Shown: in pieces, positions 17,718 to 25,872 of the stretch | Layout: each line of letters begins with the position of its first letter | Position numbering within the stretch: position 1 is the stretch's first letter | Source of the DNA: JBGTFE01 sp049799955 | GTDB lineage: Bacteria; Acidobacteriota; Blastocatellia; Pyrinomonadales; Pyrinomonadaceae | Direction of reading: 5' to 3' | NCBI GenBank assembly: GCA_049799955.1 | Contig: JBARIW010000146.1 | Location: 8,497 to 72,496 of the forward strand | DNA length: 64,000 bases | The notes under the pieces: generated by a model | Database searches by the model: none | The model's input: the letters and a program-made list of their open reading frames with translations, nothing else | What the model was told of the DNA's origin: nothing | Program-made: the position numbers and the translations under genes

Positions 17718-18397
17718 TAAACCAGAAAAGCGTCAAACGCCCAGCCGCTTTGCCCGCCGTAATCAATCTGACACCAGCGTCCCGTGCGCCGCCCGATTTT
17801 TACCGAAAAGCTTTGACAGCCCGTTACGTTTACGCTCGCGCCGTCGGGAATCTGCGCGATGCGATAGCCCGTTTCTGAGTTCGGCTCGCTTCTTAAGGCG
17901 AGAAAACCGTCGCCCGGCGAGCTGACACGCGCCGTGTTTCCGGTTTCCTTTCGCGCCGGAATTGTCGGAACCGGCGTCGGGCTTTTTTGATTTTTCAAAT
18001 CTTCGACCTGTTTTTTGAGGTTGGCAACTTCATCATCAGGCGTTTGCGAATTTGTCGGTGTCGGCGAGCTTTTCGTGTTCGAAATTGTCTTGTCATTCGG
18101 TTTAAACAGCATAAAAGCGGCAAACCCGGCAAAAACGAGAATCACCAGCGCCAGCAGACCGACAAGAAGCGCGACGGTTTTTGAGCTTCCGCCCGGCGCG
18201 GATTGATTGGAAGTTACCGGCGGCGTAAAAATCGGTGAAGTTTCGCGCGCGAAATCTACCCGCACCGGATTGCTACCAGAGGAAATCACACGCGTTTGTT
18301 CTTCATCGACAATCGCAAACAGCGTCGAGCCGTCAGAGAGACAAAAGTTTAATGTTTCATCCGCGTAAGTCGCCTTGCAAACAGGACATTGTTTCAT
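17714..18397 (-). CDS. zinc-ribbon, membrane-anchored bacterial SH3 protein
   Basis: A 227-residue protein. MKQCPVCKATYADETLNFC is a Cys4-type zinc ribbon at the N-terminus, facing the cytoplasm. One membrane helix follows (about residues 75-97, LLVGLLALVILVFAGFAAF), then a Pro/Thr linker with a short coiled coil (NLKKQVEDLKNQK). The C-terminal 65 residues form a bacterial SH3-like domain (FLALRSEPNSETG, GASVNVTGC, GRWCQIDYGGQSGWAFDAF), which usually binds cell-wall or other envelope ligands. The ribbon-anchor-SH3 order is common in Acidobacteriota proteins of unknown role. Confidence 0.8.
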   Translation of the reverse strand: MKQCPVCKATYADETLNFCLSDGSTLFAIVDEEQTRVISSGSNPVRVDFARETSPIFTPPVTSNQSAPGGSSKTVALLVGLLALVILVFAGFAAFMLFKPNDKTISNTKSSPTPTNSQTPDDEVANLKKQVEDLKNQKSPTPVPTIPARKETGNTARVSSPGDGFLALRSEPNSETGYRIAQIPDGASVNVTGCQSFSVKIGRRTGRWCQIDYGGQSGWAFDAFLVY

Positions 18398-18718
18398 AAA
18401 TTCGCCTTTAGGATTCTATAGAGTTTTACTCTCATTTTCAGGAAAAATCAAGAAATCGGAGCTAATTGGCGAGAGAATGTAAAAGACAAATTGTAACAAT
18501 TAGCGTTTGATATAAAGCTCTAAAATAAGTTTGATAAATAAAAGGACTGGATAATATCTGCGGGAAAATGAATTTTTTAGTGGAAACTAGTTGTAATTTG
18601 TTATATTTTCACGTATTAATATTGTGAGAATAAAAATCAAATTTTGAAAAAAGGACAGGGCGAAAAATGCCTGCCGTTTAATCCGAGAGGCATCGCTGAA
18701 TTTTCGTTTGGTTTTAGC
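18398..18718. other. AT-rich intergenic region
   Basis: No gene is seen in these 321 nt. The stretch is much more AT-rich than the surroundings. It holds a 13-nt palindrome (aattgtaacaatt, 18489-18501) that could be an operator. No repeat arms of the heptamer type are present. Confidence 0.5.
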
Positions 18719-18904
18719 TTATCCGAAAATTGATACTATAAAATCGAAAATATCCTTTATAACGGGATTTTCGACAGGTTCAGCCGGACGACAGGTTGTT
18801 CCCTGCGGACAGGCTTTTCCGCCGATAGGAATTTGACCTTCGTCTGCAAAAATGGAAATAGACAGAACGAATAACAAAAAGAAAGTTGTAGTAAATTTTT
18901 TCAT
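18719..18904 (-). CDS. small secreted peptide precursor, divergent from TPR-HTH protein
   Basis: A 61-residue ORF with a good ribosome binding site (AAGAGG). Residues 1-20 form a signal peptide (MKKFTTTFFLLFVLSISIFA). The mature 41 residues contain two cysteines (positions 32 and 38) and GGKACPQGTTCRPAEP, then a hydrophobic, amphipathic C-terminus (IKDIFDFIVSIFG). Nothing in it looks catalytic. It is transcribed away from the TPR-HTH gene with about 90 nt between starts. A signalling or host-directed peptide is possible; no family is recognised. See the separate finding. Confidence 0.65.
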   Translation of the reverse strand: MKKFTTTFFLLFVLSISIFADEGQIPIGGKACPQGTTCRPAEPVENPVIKDIFDFIVSIFG

Positions 18905-18994
18905 TGATTTTAGCCTCTTTTAATTTTTTCAGTTAAACGATTTTTCAACAATCGTTCAAAAATATATTAGCAAGAAAACTTGCAAAAGGATTAT

Positions 18995-20701
18995 ATGCTT
19001 CCAGAAACCACTTGTAAATTAACTTTGCCAGAAGCGCTTCAACTAATTGAAGAAGCAAGAAATGCGGAGCTTTGCAGAGATACACACTCTTTGCGGAAAA
19101 TCTTGCAAGCTGTTTGGAATAACATTGAAGAAACGCCTGACTTTAATAATTATGATGATGTCGTTAAAGCAGAGCTTTTGAGACTTTGCGGTGTATTTTT
19201 AAGTTTTTATGGTAATTCAAAAAACTTAAGAAATTATCAAATTAGGGGCAAAGATTTATTGACTAACGCTGTCGAGATTTTTGAAATAAATCAACTTCAT
19301 GATAAAGCTGCTGAAGCAAAAGTTATGCTCGCCTTTTGCTACTGGAACGAAGGAGAAGTCAGCGAATGTGAGGCGATTCTGGATTTTGTAGAAGCTGAAT
19401 TCGGGAAAAATCTGCTTCATCCCGTTTATCTTCAAATATGCATCAATCGGTTACTGATATATTTTTGGAATCAGGATATTAAACCTGCGCTAAAAATTAT
19501 TGAAGAAATTAACGCGCCTATGCGGTTTTGCACCAATGTGCGGCTTCAAGCAATGTTCCATAATCAGGCAGGTATTTTTTATACAAATACCGCAGAGTAT
19601 GATAAAGCTGTTTTTCATTTGAATGAAGCTATTCGCTTTGCAGAAAAAACAAATAATAAAGTATTTGTCGGAATCAATCTTAATAATCTTTCTTTTTTAT
19701 ACAAGGATATAAAAGAGTATGACACTGCATTTAAATATATTTCAGAATCGATTGATAAATTTAAGCGAACAGGTCATCAGGGCTTTCTTTCACACGCTCT
19801 TGATACAAAAGCCTTAATTTATCTGGATTGGAATAAGACGGAGAGAGCACTCGAAACTATTAATCAATCAATTGAATATTTTAACCGGGGCGAAGATTTT
19901 CGCGGTTTGACGGATGCGCTTTGGACAAAGATTCGTTGTCTTTTTCGTCTCGGTCAGACAGAAGAAGGTTTTAACGTTTTTGCCGAGCTTGGACATATTG
20001 CACAAGAACGCATCGGTGAAGTCGCCGTTCAAAAATTTACTAAAAAGCTGACCGAAGAAGTTTACGTGTTGCGGCATCTTCCCTTAGCGGAAGAATCCGC
20101 CGAATTTAGAAAAACGCGTGTGGCGAAGGCTTTAGTCGAAGCAAACGGCACGGTCGGCGTAGCGGCAAAGATTTTGGGATTGAACAGTCATCAGGCGCTT
20201 TCCGATATTTTGAACAAACAATTTCCCGGCTTGCTCCAGGAGCTCGGATTCTCGCGGCGTGCGCGACGCGGTACAGTCATGAAAAGTTCGCAGGCTGAAA
20301 CCGTAAATTCCGATTACTTTCTCAGCGAGCGTGAGATTACGCGTCTTATTCTGCCGGGCAGTAATTTTTCGTTTGATTTTAATATTTCGACGGAAAAATT
20401 CGAGACGTTTTATTTCGATAAGTATTTAATGAGAAATTTCGGCATCGATTCCGCCTCAATCGTCGCGGTTGTCCCCGTATCCAAATTAAAAGCCGGGCAA
20501 AACATCGTGGTTTGCGACAAAGATGTTTTTACCGTCGCAAAAGTTGAATACAACGATTGGTCGGGCATCTATTTCATCTCCGACGCGCGCGGCGAACCGC
20601 TCCCGCTCGACGAAAAAAACGTCGTCGGCGAACCCGTCGGCTACTGCCTGTTTTCCAAAACTGATGAGAAATTTATCGAGTTCTCCAAACTCGAAGGATA
20701 A
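18995..20701 (+). CDS. TPR-repeat protein with Fis-type HTH and C-terminal sensor-like domain
   Basis: A 568-residue protein; ATG at 18995 has AAAGGA just upstream (a TTG 15 nt earlier is an alternative). Residues 25-365 are helical TPR-like repeats (AEYDKAVFHLNEAIRFAEKT, KEYDTAFKYISESIDKF, RALETINQSIEYFNRG). Around residues 373-412 is a Fis-like helix-turn-helix (VAKALVEANGTVGVAAKIL, LNSHQALSDILN). The last 150 residues are beta-rich and unrecognised, slightly like S24/LexA C-terminal domains (VVGEPVGYCLFSK). A cytoplasmic, ligand-sensing regulator is likely. The TPR part is AT-rich while the part after about 20080 has host-like codon use. Confidence 0.75.
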   Translation: MLPETTCKLTLPEALQLIEEARNAELCRDTHSLRKILQAVWNNIEETPDFNNYDDVVKAELLRLCGVFLSFYGNSKNLRNYQIRGKDLLTNAVEIFEINQLHDKAAEAKVMLAFCYWNEGEVSECEAILDFVEAEFGKNLLHPVYLQICINRLLIYFWNQDIKPALKIIEEINAPMRFCTNVRLQAMFHNQAGIFYTNTAEYDKAVFHLNEAIRFAEKTNNKVFVGINLNNLSFLYKDIKEYDTAFKYISESIDKFKRTGHQGFLSHALDTKALIYLDWNKTERALETINQSIEYFNRGEDFRGLTDALWTKIRCLFRLGQTEEGFNVFAELGHIAQERIGEVAVQKFTKKLTEEVYVLRHLPLAEESAEFRKTRVAKALVEANGTVGVAAKILGLNSHQALSDILNKQFPGLLQELGFSRRARRGTVMKSSQAETVNSDYFLSEREITRLILPGSNFSFDFNISTEKFETFYFDKYLMRNFGIDSASIVAVVPVSKLKAGQNIVVCDKDVFTVAKVEYNDWSGIYFISDARGEPLPLDEKNVVGEPVGYCLFSKTDEKFIEFSKLEG

Positions 20702-20720
20702 TTCAAGATAAAATCCAAAC

Positions 20721-20752
20721 AAAAAAGGCGTGCTAATTACACGCCTTTTTTG
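20721..20752. terminator. bidirectional terminator
   Basis: Perfect stem aaaaaaggcgtg / cacgcctttttt with a 7-nt loop, T-rich on both strands. It lies 20 nt after the TPR gene stop and just beyond the 3' end of the convergent tRNA gene, so it can end both transcripts. Confidence 0.92.
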
Positions 20753-20771
20753 TTTGTTTCTAAATATTAAG

Positions 20772-20843
<72 letters not shown>

Positions 20844-20905
20844 AAATCGCCCGAAGGCGAATTTTTAGGTTAAGTATTTTGCTTTATCTTGTCAAGCCAA
20901 CTTGC

Positions 20906-20940
20906 GATTTTAGATTTTAGATTTTAGATTTTAGATTGCT
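20906..20940. repeat. single-arm heptamer repeat, word GATTTTA
   Basis: Four perfect gatttta units run in phase at 20906-20933, followed by gattgct. It lies between the tRNA gene and guaA. No complementary arm is seen; it uses almost the same word as the half-element at 6939-6980. Confidence 0.88.
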
Positions 20941-20972
20941 TCGACGAAAAAAAACTAGGTGGAGATTTTTAA

Positions 20973-22517
20973 TTGCAACACGAACTTATCTTAATTCTCG
21001 ATTTCGGCTCGCAATATACACAGCTTATCGCAAGGCGCGTGCGCGAACAGGGCGTTTACTGCGAAATTGTTCCGTTTCACCAATCGCTTGAAGAAATTGT
21101 CAGAAAAAATCCGAAAGGCGTAATTCTCTCGGGCGGACCGAATTCGGTTTATGACGAAGACGCGCCGAGAGTTGCCGCCGATTTTTACGAAAAAATTAAC
21201 GCGCCGATTCTCGGAATCTGTTATGGAATGCAGCTTCTGGCGGTTGATTTGGGCGGCGAATCAAAACCCGCGACGCGGCGCGAATACGGGCACGCGCGGC
21301 TGAAAGTTTTGAGCGGAAAGACACAGCTTTTCGATGAGCTGCCGTTTGAGCTCGACGTTTGGATGAGCCACGGCGACCACGTTGTCGCTCTGCCCGAAGG
21401 CTTTCACACGACGGCGACGACGGGCGATGTCGTAACCGCTATTGAAAACGACGAGAAACGAATTTTCGCCGTCCAGTTTCACCCCGAAGTTTCGCACACG
21501 CCGCTCGGAAAAGAGATTTTGCGAAACTTTTTATTCAATATTTGCGAATGCCTCGGCGATTGGACATCGAAGCAGTTTATCAAGGAAGAAATCGAAAAAA
21601 TCCGCGCAATCGTCGGCGAAAATGATAACGTCGTCTGCGGTCTTTCGGGCGGCGTCGATTCTACGGTCGCGGCGGCGCTCGTTCACGAAGCTATCGGGAA
21701 TCGCCAAACCTGCATTTTCGTCAACAACGGCTTGCTTCGCGCCGGAGAATTTGAAGAAACTCTCAAGCTTTACAAGGAAAAGCTGCATTTAAACGTGCGC
21801 GGCGTTGACGCTTCCGCCGGATTTTACGAGGTTTTGAAAGACATTTCCGAGCCTGAAGCGAAACGCAAGGCAATCGGCAGCAAATTTATCGATGTTTTCG
21901 ACGCGGAAGCTCATAAAATAGGCGATGTAAAATGGCTCGTTCAAGGCACGCTTTATCCTGACGTTATCGAATCCGTAAGCCTGCGCGGCGCGTCCGTAAC
22001 GATAAAATCGCATCACAACGTCGGCGGTCTGCCCGAAAAGATGAACCTGAAATTAATCGAGCCTCTGCGCGAGCTTTTCAAGGACGAAGTTCGCTTAATC
22101 GGCAAAGATTTGGGAATTCCCGCCGAAATTCTTGAACGTCATCCTTTTCCCGGTCCGGGCTTAGCCGTGCGGATTCTGGGCGACATCACGACTGAAAAAG
22201 TCGAGCTTCTCCAAAAAGTTGACCGCATTTTTATCGAGGAGCTGCACAAATTCAAGCTTTACAACGAAGTCTGGCAAGCCTTCGCCGTTCTTCTGCCGGT
22301 TCAATCGGTCGGCGTAATGGGCGATTTTCGCACCTACGAGCGAACAATCGCGCTCCGCGCCGTAACTTCGACCGACGGAATGACCGCCGACTGGGCGCGC
22401 CTGCCGCACGAATTTCTCCAATCCGTCTCGTCGCGCATCACAAGTGAAATTCGCGGCGTAAACCGCGTCGTTTACGACATTTCATCAAAACCGCCGAGCA
22501 CGATTGAGTGGGAATAA
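20973..22517 (+). CDS. guaA: GMP synthase (glutamine-hydrolysing)
   Basis: A 514-residue enzyme that converts XMP to GMP using glutamine and ATP. The class I glutamine amidotransferase domain is residues 1-195, with catalytic Cys83 in GICYGMQ and the His-Glu pair in VQFHPEVSHT. The ATP pyrophosphatase domain carries GLSGGVDSTVAAAL near residue 225, and the C-terminal dimerisation domain ends KPPSTIEWE. The start is TTG at 20973, supported by AGGTGGAG at 20956-20963; there is no usable ATG. Full length for the family. Confidence 0.97.
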   Translation: MQHELILILDFGSQYTQLIARRVREQGVYCEIVPFHQSLEEIVRKNPKGVILSGGPNSVYDEDAPRVAADFYEKINAPILGICYGMQLLAVDLGGESKPATRREYGHARLKVLSGKTQLFDELPFELDVWMSHGDHVVALPEGFHTTATTGDVVTAIENDEKRIFAVQFHPEVSHTPLGKEILRNFLFNICECLGDWTSKQFIKEEIEKIRAIVGENDNVVCGLSGGVDSTVAAALVHEAIGNRQTCIFVNNGLLRAGEFEETLKLYKEKLHLNVRGVDASAGFYEVLKDISEPEAKRKAIGSKFIDVFDAEAHKIGDVKWLVQGTLYPDVIESVSLRGASVTIKSHHNVGGLPEKMNLKLIEPLRELFKDEVRLIGKDLGIPAEILERHPFPGPGLAVRILGDITTEKVELLQKVDRIFIEELHKFKLYNEVWQAFAVLLPVQSVGVMGDFRTYERTIALRAVTSTDGMTADWARLPHEFLQSVSSRITSEIRGVNRVVYDISSKPPSTIEWE

Positions 22518-22527
22518 AAAGCTGTAA

Positions 22528-23376
22528 CTATTTACTTTCGGAATTAGAAGTGTCTGATTTTTCTGCTTTAATTAGTGGACAAAGCTTTTGCGCTTCGTCA
22601 GTAATTAGCGAAAATAGTTCTTCAGACATTTTCTTTTCAACTTCGCTAATATGTCGGAGCATATGAATAAAATCCTCACCAATTTCAATAAGCTCTTTTC
22701 CTAATTGATTACGCACTTCTGAAATGGGTTTGGGAACAAAATCAGTAGTTCCTGAATGAGCGGCTTCTGTATCTCTACGTCGTTTTGCTATCGAAAGATG
22801 CTCATTAAGACATCCTTCGTACGCATGACATAGATAATATCTATGGAAAAGAGAACCGAGAAAAGATAACTTATGCCGTTTACTTTTAGAATTGCGGCAA
22901 CCACTACATTCTCTCGACAAAAGAGAACCAAGTGCAGCATTTTTATAATCTTTTTCTGCAAAGGTCGTGCAAAATAATAGTTGTTTAATTAGAACTTCAC
23001 AAAGGCGAGCAGTATATAAAACAAGTTCATTATATAATCTTATTCGTTTAGTTTCTGCCTCATAAGAATTAATTAGTTCAGAACTTTCAGTAAAATATGC
23101 ACAATCATTAATTATTACAGTGTAGACTTTTACAAGAACTGAGGCACTTTTAGTATATGGATTAGAAAAAGAATTTTCATCTGATGAAAATAATCTCAAA
23201 TCTGCTGGTTGTCTTAGTAACCAATTTCTTAGTTCTGTTGCAAATGGATAAAAATTAACGCGAATTGGGCGCTCGTTTATCCAAAATGCTGCTTCACGAC
23301 GAACTCCCCAATCCATATGATAGGCAATTTTGGGGTCGTTATGTGGAATATGGTTGGCTTTCTTATTTTGAGCCAT
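22528..23376 (-). CDS. hypothetical AT-rich protein, possible accessory gene
   Basis: I do not recognise this 282-residue protein. It is largely helical, with Asp/Asn-rich start (IPHNDPKIAYHMDWGVRR), a middle part with four cysteines in two pairs (ECSGCRNSKSKRHKL and YYLCHAYEGC), which could bind zinc, and a charged C-terminal helix pair. Codon use is distinctly AT-rich (many att, aat, tta) next to the GC-richer guaA, which suggests recent arrival. It stands alone after guaA. No catalytic motif is clear. It may belong to a mobile or defence-type cargo class but nothing proves it. Confidence 0.6.
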   Translation of the reverse strand: MAQNKKANHIPHNDPKIAYHMDWGVRREAAFWINERPIRVNFYPFATELRNWLLRQPADLRLFSSDENSFSNPYTKSASVLVKVYTVIINDCAYFTESSELINSYEAETKRIRLYNELVLYTARLCEVLIKQLLFCTTFAEKDYKNAALGSLLSRECSGCRNSKSKRHKLSFLGSLFHRYYLCHAYEGCLNEHLSIAKRRRDTEAAHSGTTDFVPKPISEVRNQLGKELIEIGEDFIHMLRHISEVEKKMSEELFSLITDEAQKLCPLIKAEKSDTSNSESK

Positions 23377-23517
23377 AAAATCATATTAATAATCTCTTGT
23401 TTATTGTCAAAGACAAGATTCAAATAGACACACTTATATCTACACGGCAGATATAAGAGAACAAAAGGAATTACGAACAGCCGCTATTGAATTACAAAAA
23501 CTGTCGGCGAAGTTTAT

Positions 23518-23901
23518 TTATTTGTTTTCGCCGCCTTTGTTGCCGCTGTCTTTTGTTTTGCGCGTTAAACCGGAAGCGCGTTCGGATTCGCGGACGAAGC
23601 CCATTGCGCCGTAGAGCTGGCTGTCCGTGCCGAAGTCTTCGTGCCCGTCCACGCCTTTGCGAACATCGACAGCATCGTCGTCGAGACTCGCGTATATCGT
23701 GTCGCGCTCGGCTTCTTTTGCTTTGAGCTGCGTTCTGAGGTCTTCAATTTCATCTTCGACCACCTGCGCGGCGGCGATTTTGCGTTCGAAGTCCTCTTTG
23801 CTCGTTTTGCGGAATTTAAGAACGTTTGGCGCGATTTCATTCCACGCGTTCAATATTCTCAAAACTTTTTCCTTGATTCGTTTAACTTGTACTTTTGCCA
23901 T
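23518..23901 (-). CDS. small charged helical protein, unknown function
   Basis: A 127-residue protein starting MAKVQVKRIKEKVLRI with a fitting AGAGG ribosome binding site. Residues 35-75 are predicted coiled coil (QVVEDEIEDLRTQLKAKEAE), then an acidic segment and a Gly/Ser/Lys tail. No membrane segment or signal. The frame remains open upstream through the 21-bp repeat array to an ATG at 24204 (228 residues), but that start lacks a ribosome binding site. Function unknown. Confidence 0.65.
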   Translation of the reverse strand: MAKVQVKRIKEKVLRILNAWNEIAPNVLKFRKTSKEDFERKIAAAQVVEDEIEDLRTQLKAKEAERDTIYASLDDDAVDVRKGVDGHEDFGTDSQLYGAMGFVRESERASGLTRKTKDSGNKGGENK

Positions 23902-23965
23902 ATTTTTAACCTCTATTCGATTAAATTTAGTTTTTACGACGCTTTTGCGCCGGTTTTTAACCAAA

Positions 23966-24196
23966 AATCTCTTTTCTCCGTCTAAAGAAGCCTTTTCTTC
24001 AATAATAGAAGCCTTTGTTACGCTCGTAGAAAGCTTTGTTGCCGCCGTAACAAGCCTTGTTATCGTCGTAACAAAGGCTTCTACCGCGATAGAAAGCTTT
24101 TCTCCGAACGAAGAAAACACTTCTCCCGTGAGGAAAAAGGCTTTTGTGTAGAGAGAAATTGCTTCGCTTATTCGGGAAACCTGCGTCGCCAACAAA
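23966..24196. repeat. tandem array of about eleven degenerate 21-bp repeats
   Basis: Units of exactly 21 bp run from 23966 to 24196, for example gaagcctttgttacgctcgt at 24008 and gaaagctttgttgccgccgt at 24029. The aagccttt and cgtcgta parts are best kept and outer units are decayed. The array is open in at least three frames and would encode seven-residue helical units such as TAATKLS or EAFVTTI. It lies upstream of the 127-residue gene, within an otherwise gene-free 416-nt gap (23902-24317). Confidence 0.8.
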
Positions 24197-24317
24197 CAAT
24201 TCATGGAGATTATGAGGGCGACAGAGTATTTTTGATTGGATTTATTTTAATATCGAAAATGCTTTTGTCAAGCACTTTTTTAAAGATAAAAACGTCTTTT
24301 TAGTTTAGATTTAACGG

Positions 24318-25109
24318 TTAGAAAAACTCGTCGAGCAATTTGTAAAAATGAATCTTTTTCCGGTCAGGCTCGATGCCGTAGATTTCGAAGACTTTTTCTT
24401 CGTATTCTTCGCCGAAATTGTATTTAATGCTTCTGGTTAAAAGCGCGATGTCCTGATATTTGTCGGCGATTCCGGCGTTTCCGAGGTCGATGAAGCCGTT
24501 TAATTTGCCGTTTTTGAGTATGACGTTCGGCAGGCAGTAGTCGCCGTGCGTGAAAACTAAATCTTCGCCGAAAGGTTTTGTTTCGATAAGCTCGCGGAAA
24601 ATGTCTTCGGCGGTTCTGCCCTGTCTTTCTTCGTCAAAATCGCTTGTATCAATTAGATTTTTCGATATTCTTTCGCGGACGATTTCGATTACGGAATCGA
24701 CGCGCGAATCAAACGGGCAATCTTCAAGCGGCAGACTGTGAATCATTTTCAGCCCGTTTGCTAACTGCTCGATTAAGCGCGGAATGTCGGTTTTCAGCGA
24801 ATCGTCGCTGGCTGGCAAGCCGTAGATTTCGGAAAGCAGAAGATAATCCGTATTTTCATCTTCGGCAAACAGAAGAACTTCCGGCACGGGAAGACAATTT
24901 TCGAGCCATTCGAGCTTTGATTTTTCGTCCGAAAGCGAAAACGCGGGAATGCGCGGCGCAATTTTTAAGTAAAGAGAATTTTTATCCGCCGCTTCGAGCC
25001 GGAAAACTTTCGACGGCGAAAGTCCGAGATGAATTTGCCGGAAAGCGTAGCCGGAAACTGCGTCGGCGAAATTCGGCGGCATCGATTGTCGTAAAATTTC
25101 AGGATTCAT
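24318..25109 (-). CDS. APH(3')-like aminoglycoside phosphotransferase family protein
   Basis: A 263-residue kinase-fold protein. The catalytic loop reads HGDYCLPN (H-G-D-x4-N) and the metal-binding segment is GFIDLGNAGIADKYQDIAL. The C-terminus KIHFYKLLDEFF matches the conserved end of APH(3') enzymes. Known members phosphorylate the 3'-OH of kanamycin and neomycin. Here it is chromosomal, in a soil-type genome and coupled to a DNA repair gene, so its natural substrate may differ. Its ATG overlaps the stop of the mug gene by four nt. Confidence 0.9.
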   Translation of the reverse strand: MNPEILRQSMPPNFADAVSGYAFRQIHLGLSPSKVFRLEAADKNSLYLKIAPRIPAFSLSDEKSKLEWLENCLPVPEVLLFAEDENTDYLLLSEIYGLPASDDSLKTDIPRLIEQLANGLKMIHSLPLEDCPFDSRVDSVIEIVRERISKNLIDTSDFDEERQGRTAEDIFRELIETKPFGEDLVFTHGDYCLPNVILKNGKLNGFIDLGNAGIADKYQDIALLTRSIKYNFGEEYEEKVFEIYGIEPDRKKIHFYKLLDEFF

Positions 25110-25672
25110 TCGTTTTCTACGGCTTGACGCACCTCGCTGAAGAGTTCGGCTAAATCATTTGCCTGATAATGCGCGTTCAAACCGCTCGGATTCGGCAGAA
25201 GCCAGACGCGCGTTTTGCCGATTTTTTCCGTCTGCAAGCCGAGCTTTGCTTTCGGTTTTTGAAAAGCTGTGCGATACGCGCCGATGCCGAGAACGGCGAG
25301 CGTTTGCGGTTTGTATTTTTCGATTTTTCTCAACAAAGCTTTTCCGCCTTCGACGTATTCCTCGGTCGTCAGCTCATCCGCTCTGGCGGTCGTTCGTTTG
25401 CAAAAACTCGTGATGCCGTAGCCGAGTTCCAAAAGCTCGTGTTCTTCCGAAGGATGCAGAATTCTGCCGGTAAAACCCGCAAGGTGCAGGACTTTCCAGA
25501 AACGATTGCCCGGTTTGGCGAAGTGAAATCCGGTCGCGCCCGACCAGATGCCGGGATTAATGCCGCAGAATAAAACTTTGAGGTTGTAATCTATCAAGTC
25601 TTCGGTCGTGCGGTTGATTGCGTCGCGCAAATCTTCTTTTGTCGGTTTGAAGCTTTTCATCTTTTCAATCAT
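25106..25672 (-). CDS. mug: G/U (T) mismatch-specific DNA glycosylase, Mug family
   Basis: A 188-residue uracil-DNA glycosylase of family 2. The active-site motif is LFCGINPGIWSG near residue 38, with GFHFAKPGNRFWK following, and the second motif LPNPSGLNAHY near residue 160 that forms the intercalation loop. It removes uracil or ethenocytosine opposite guanine. The stop overlaps the start of the APH-like gene, so the two are translated together. Length is normal for the family. Confidence 0.93.
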   Translation of the reverse strand: MIEKMKSFKPTKEDLRDAINRTTEDLIDYNLKVLFCGINPGIWSGATGFHFAKPGNRFWKVLHLAGFTGRILHPSEEHELLELGYGITSFCKRTTARADELTTEEYVEGGKALLRKIEKYKPQTLAVLGIGAYRTAFQKPKAKLGLQTEKIGKTRVWLLPNPSGLNAHYQANDLAELFSEVRQAVENE

Positions 25673-25690
25673 ACAAAAAAGAGAAGATAA

Positions 25691-25848
25691 TTCACCACAG
25701 AGACACAGAGACGCAGAGATTTTTAAGAAAAATTAACAGGGATGAAGGAGATGGACAGGGATAAAAGAATAAAATTATCCTTTTCATCCTCTTCATCCCT
25801 GTTTAAATTTCTTTGCTTTTCTCTGTGCCTCTGTGTCTCTGTGGTGAA
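25691..25848. repeat. nested double palindrome, words CACAGAGA and CAGGGATGA
   Basis: Outer arms: ttcaccacagagacacagag (from 25691) and ctctgtgtctctgtggtgaa (to 25848). Inner arms with a different word: aacagggatgaaggagatgg (from 25735) and ttcatcctcttcatccctgt (to 25802). One palindrome therefore sits in the loop of another. It fills the divergent gap between mug and the ABC ATPase gene. Confidence 0.9.
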
Positions 25849-25872
25849 ATATTTTGTGATAAACTCGAAACA

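Noticed and set aside
23966..24196. CRISPR or VNTR of phage origin
   Set aside because: Units are contiguous 21-mers with no spacers and no phage genes around; kept only as a tandem repeat.
25813..25872. N-terminal extension of the ABC ATPase
   Set aside because: These codons come from the palindrome arm and precede the typical ATPase start.
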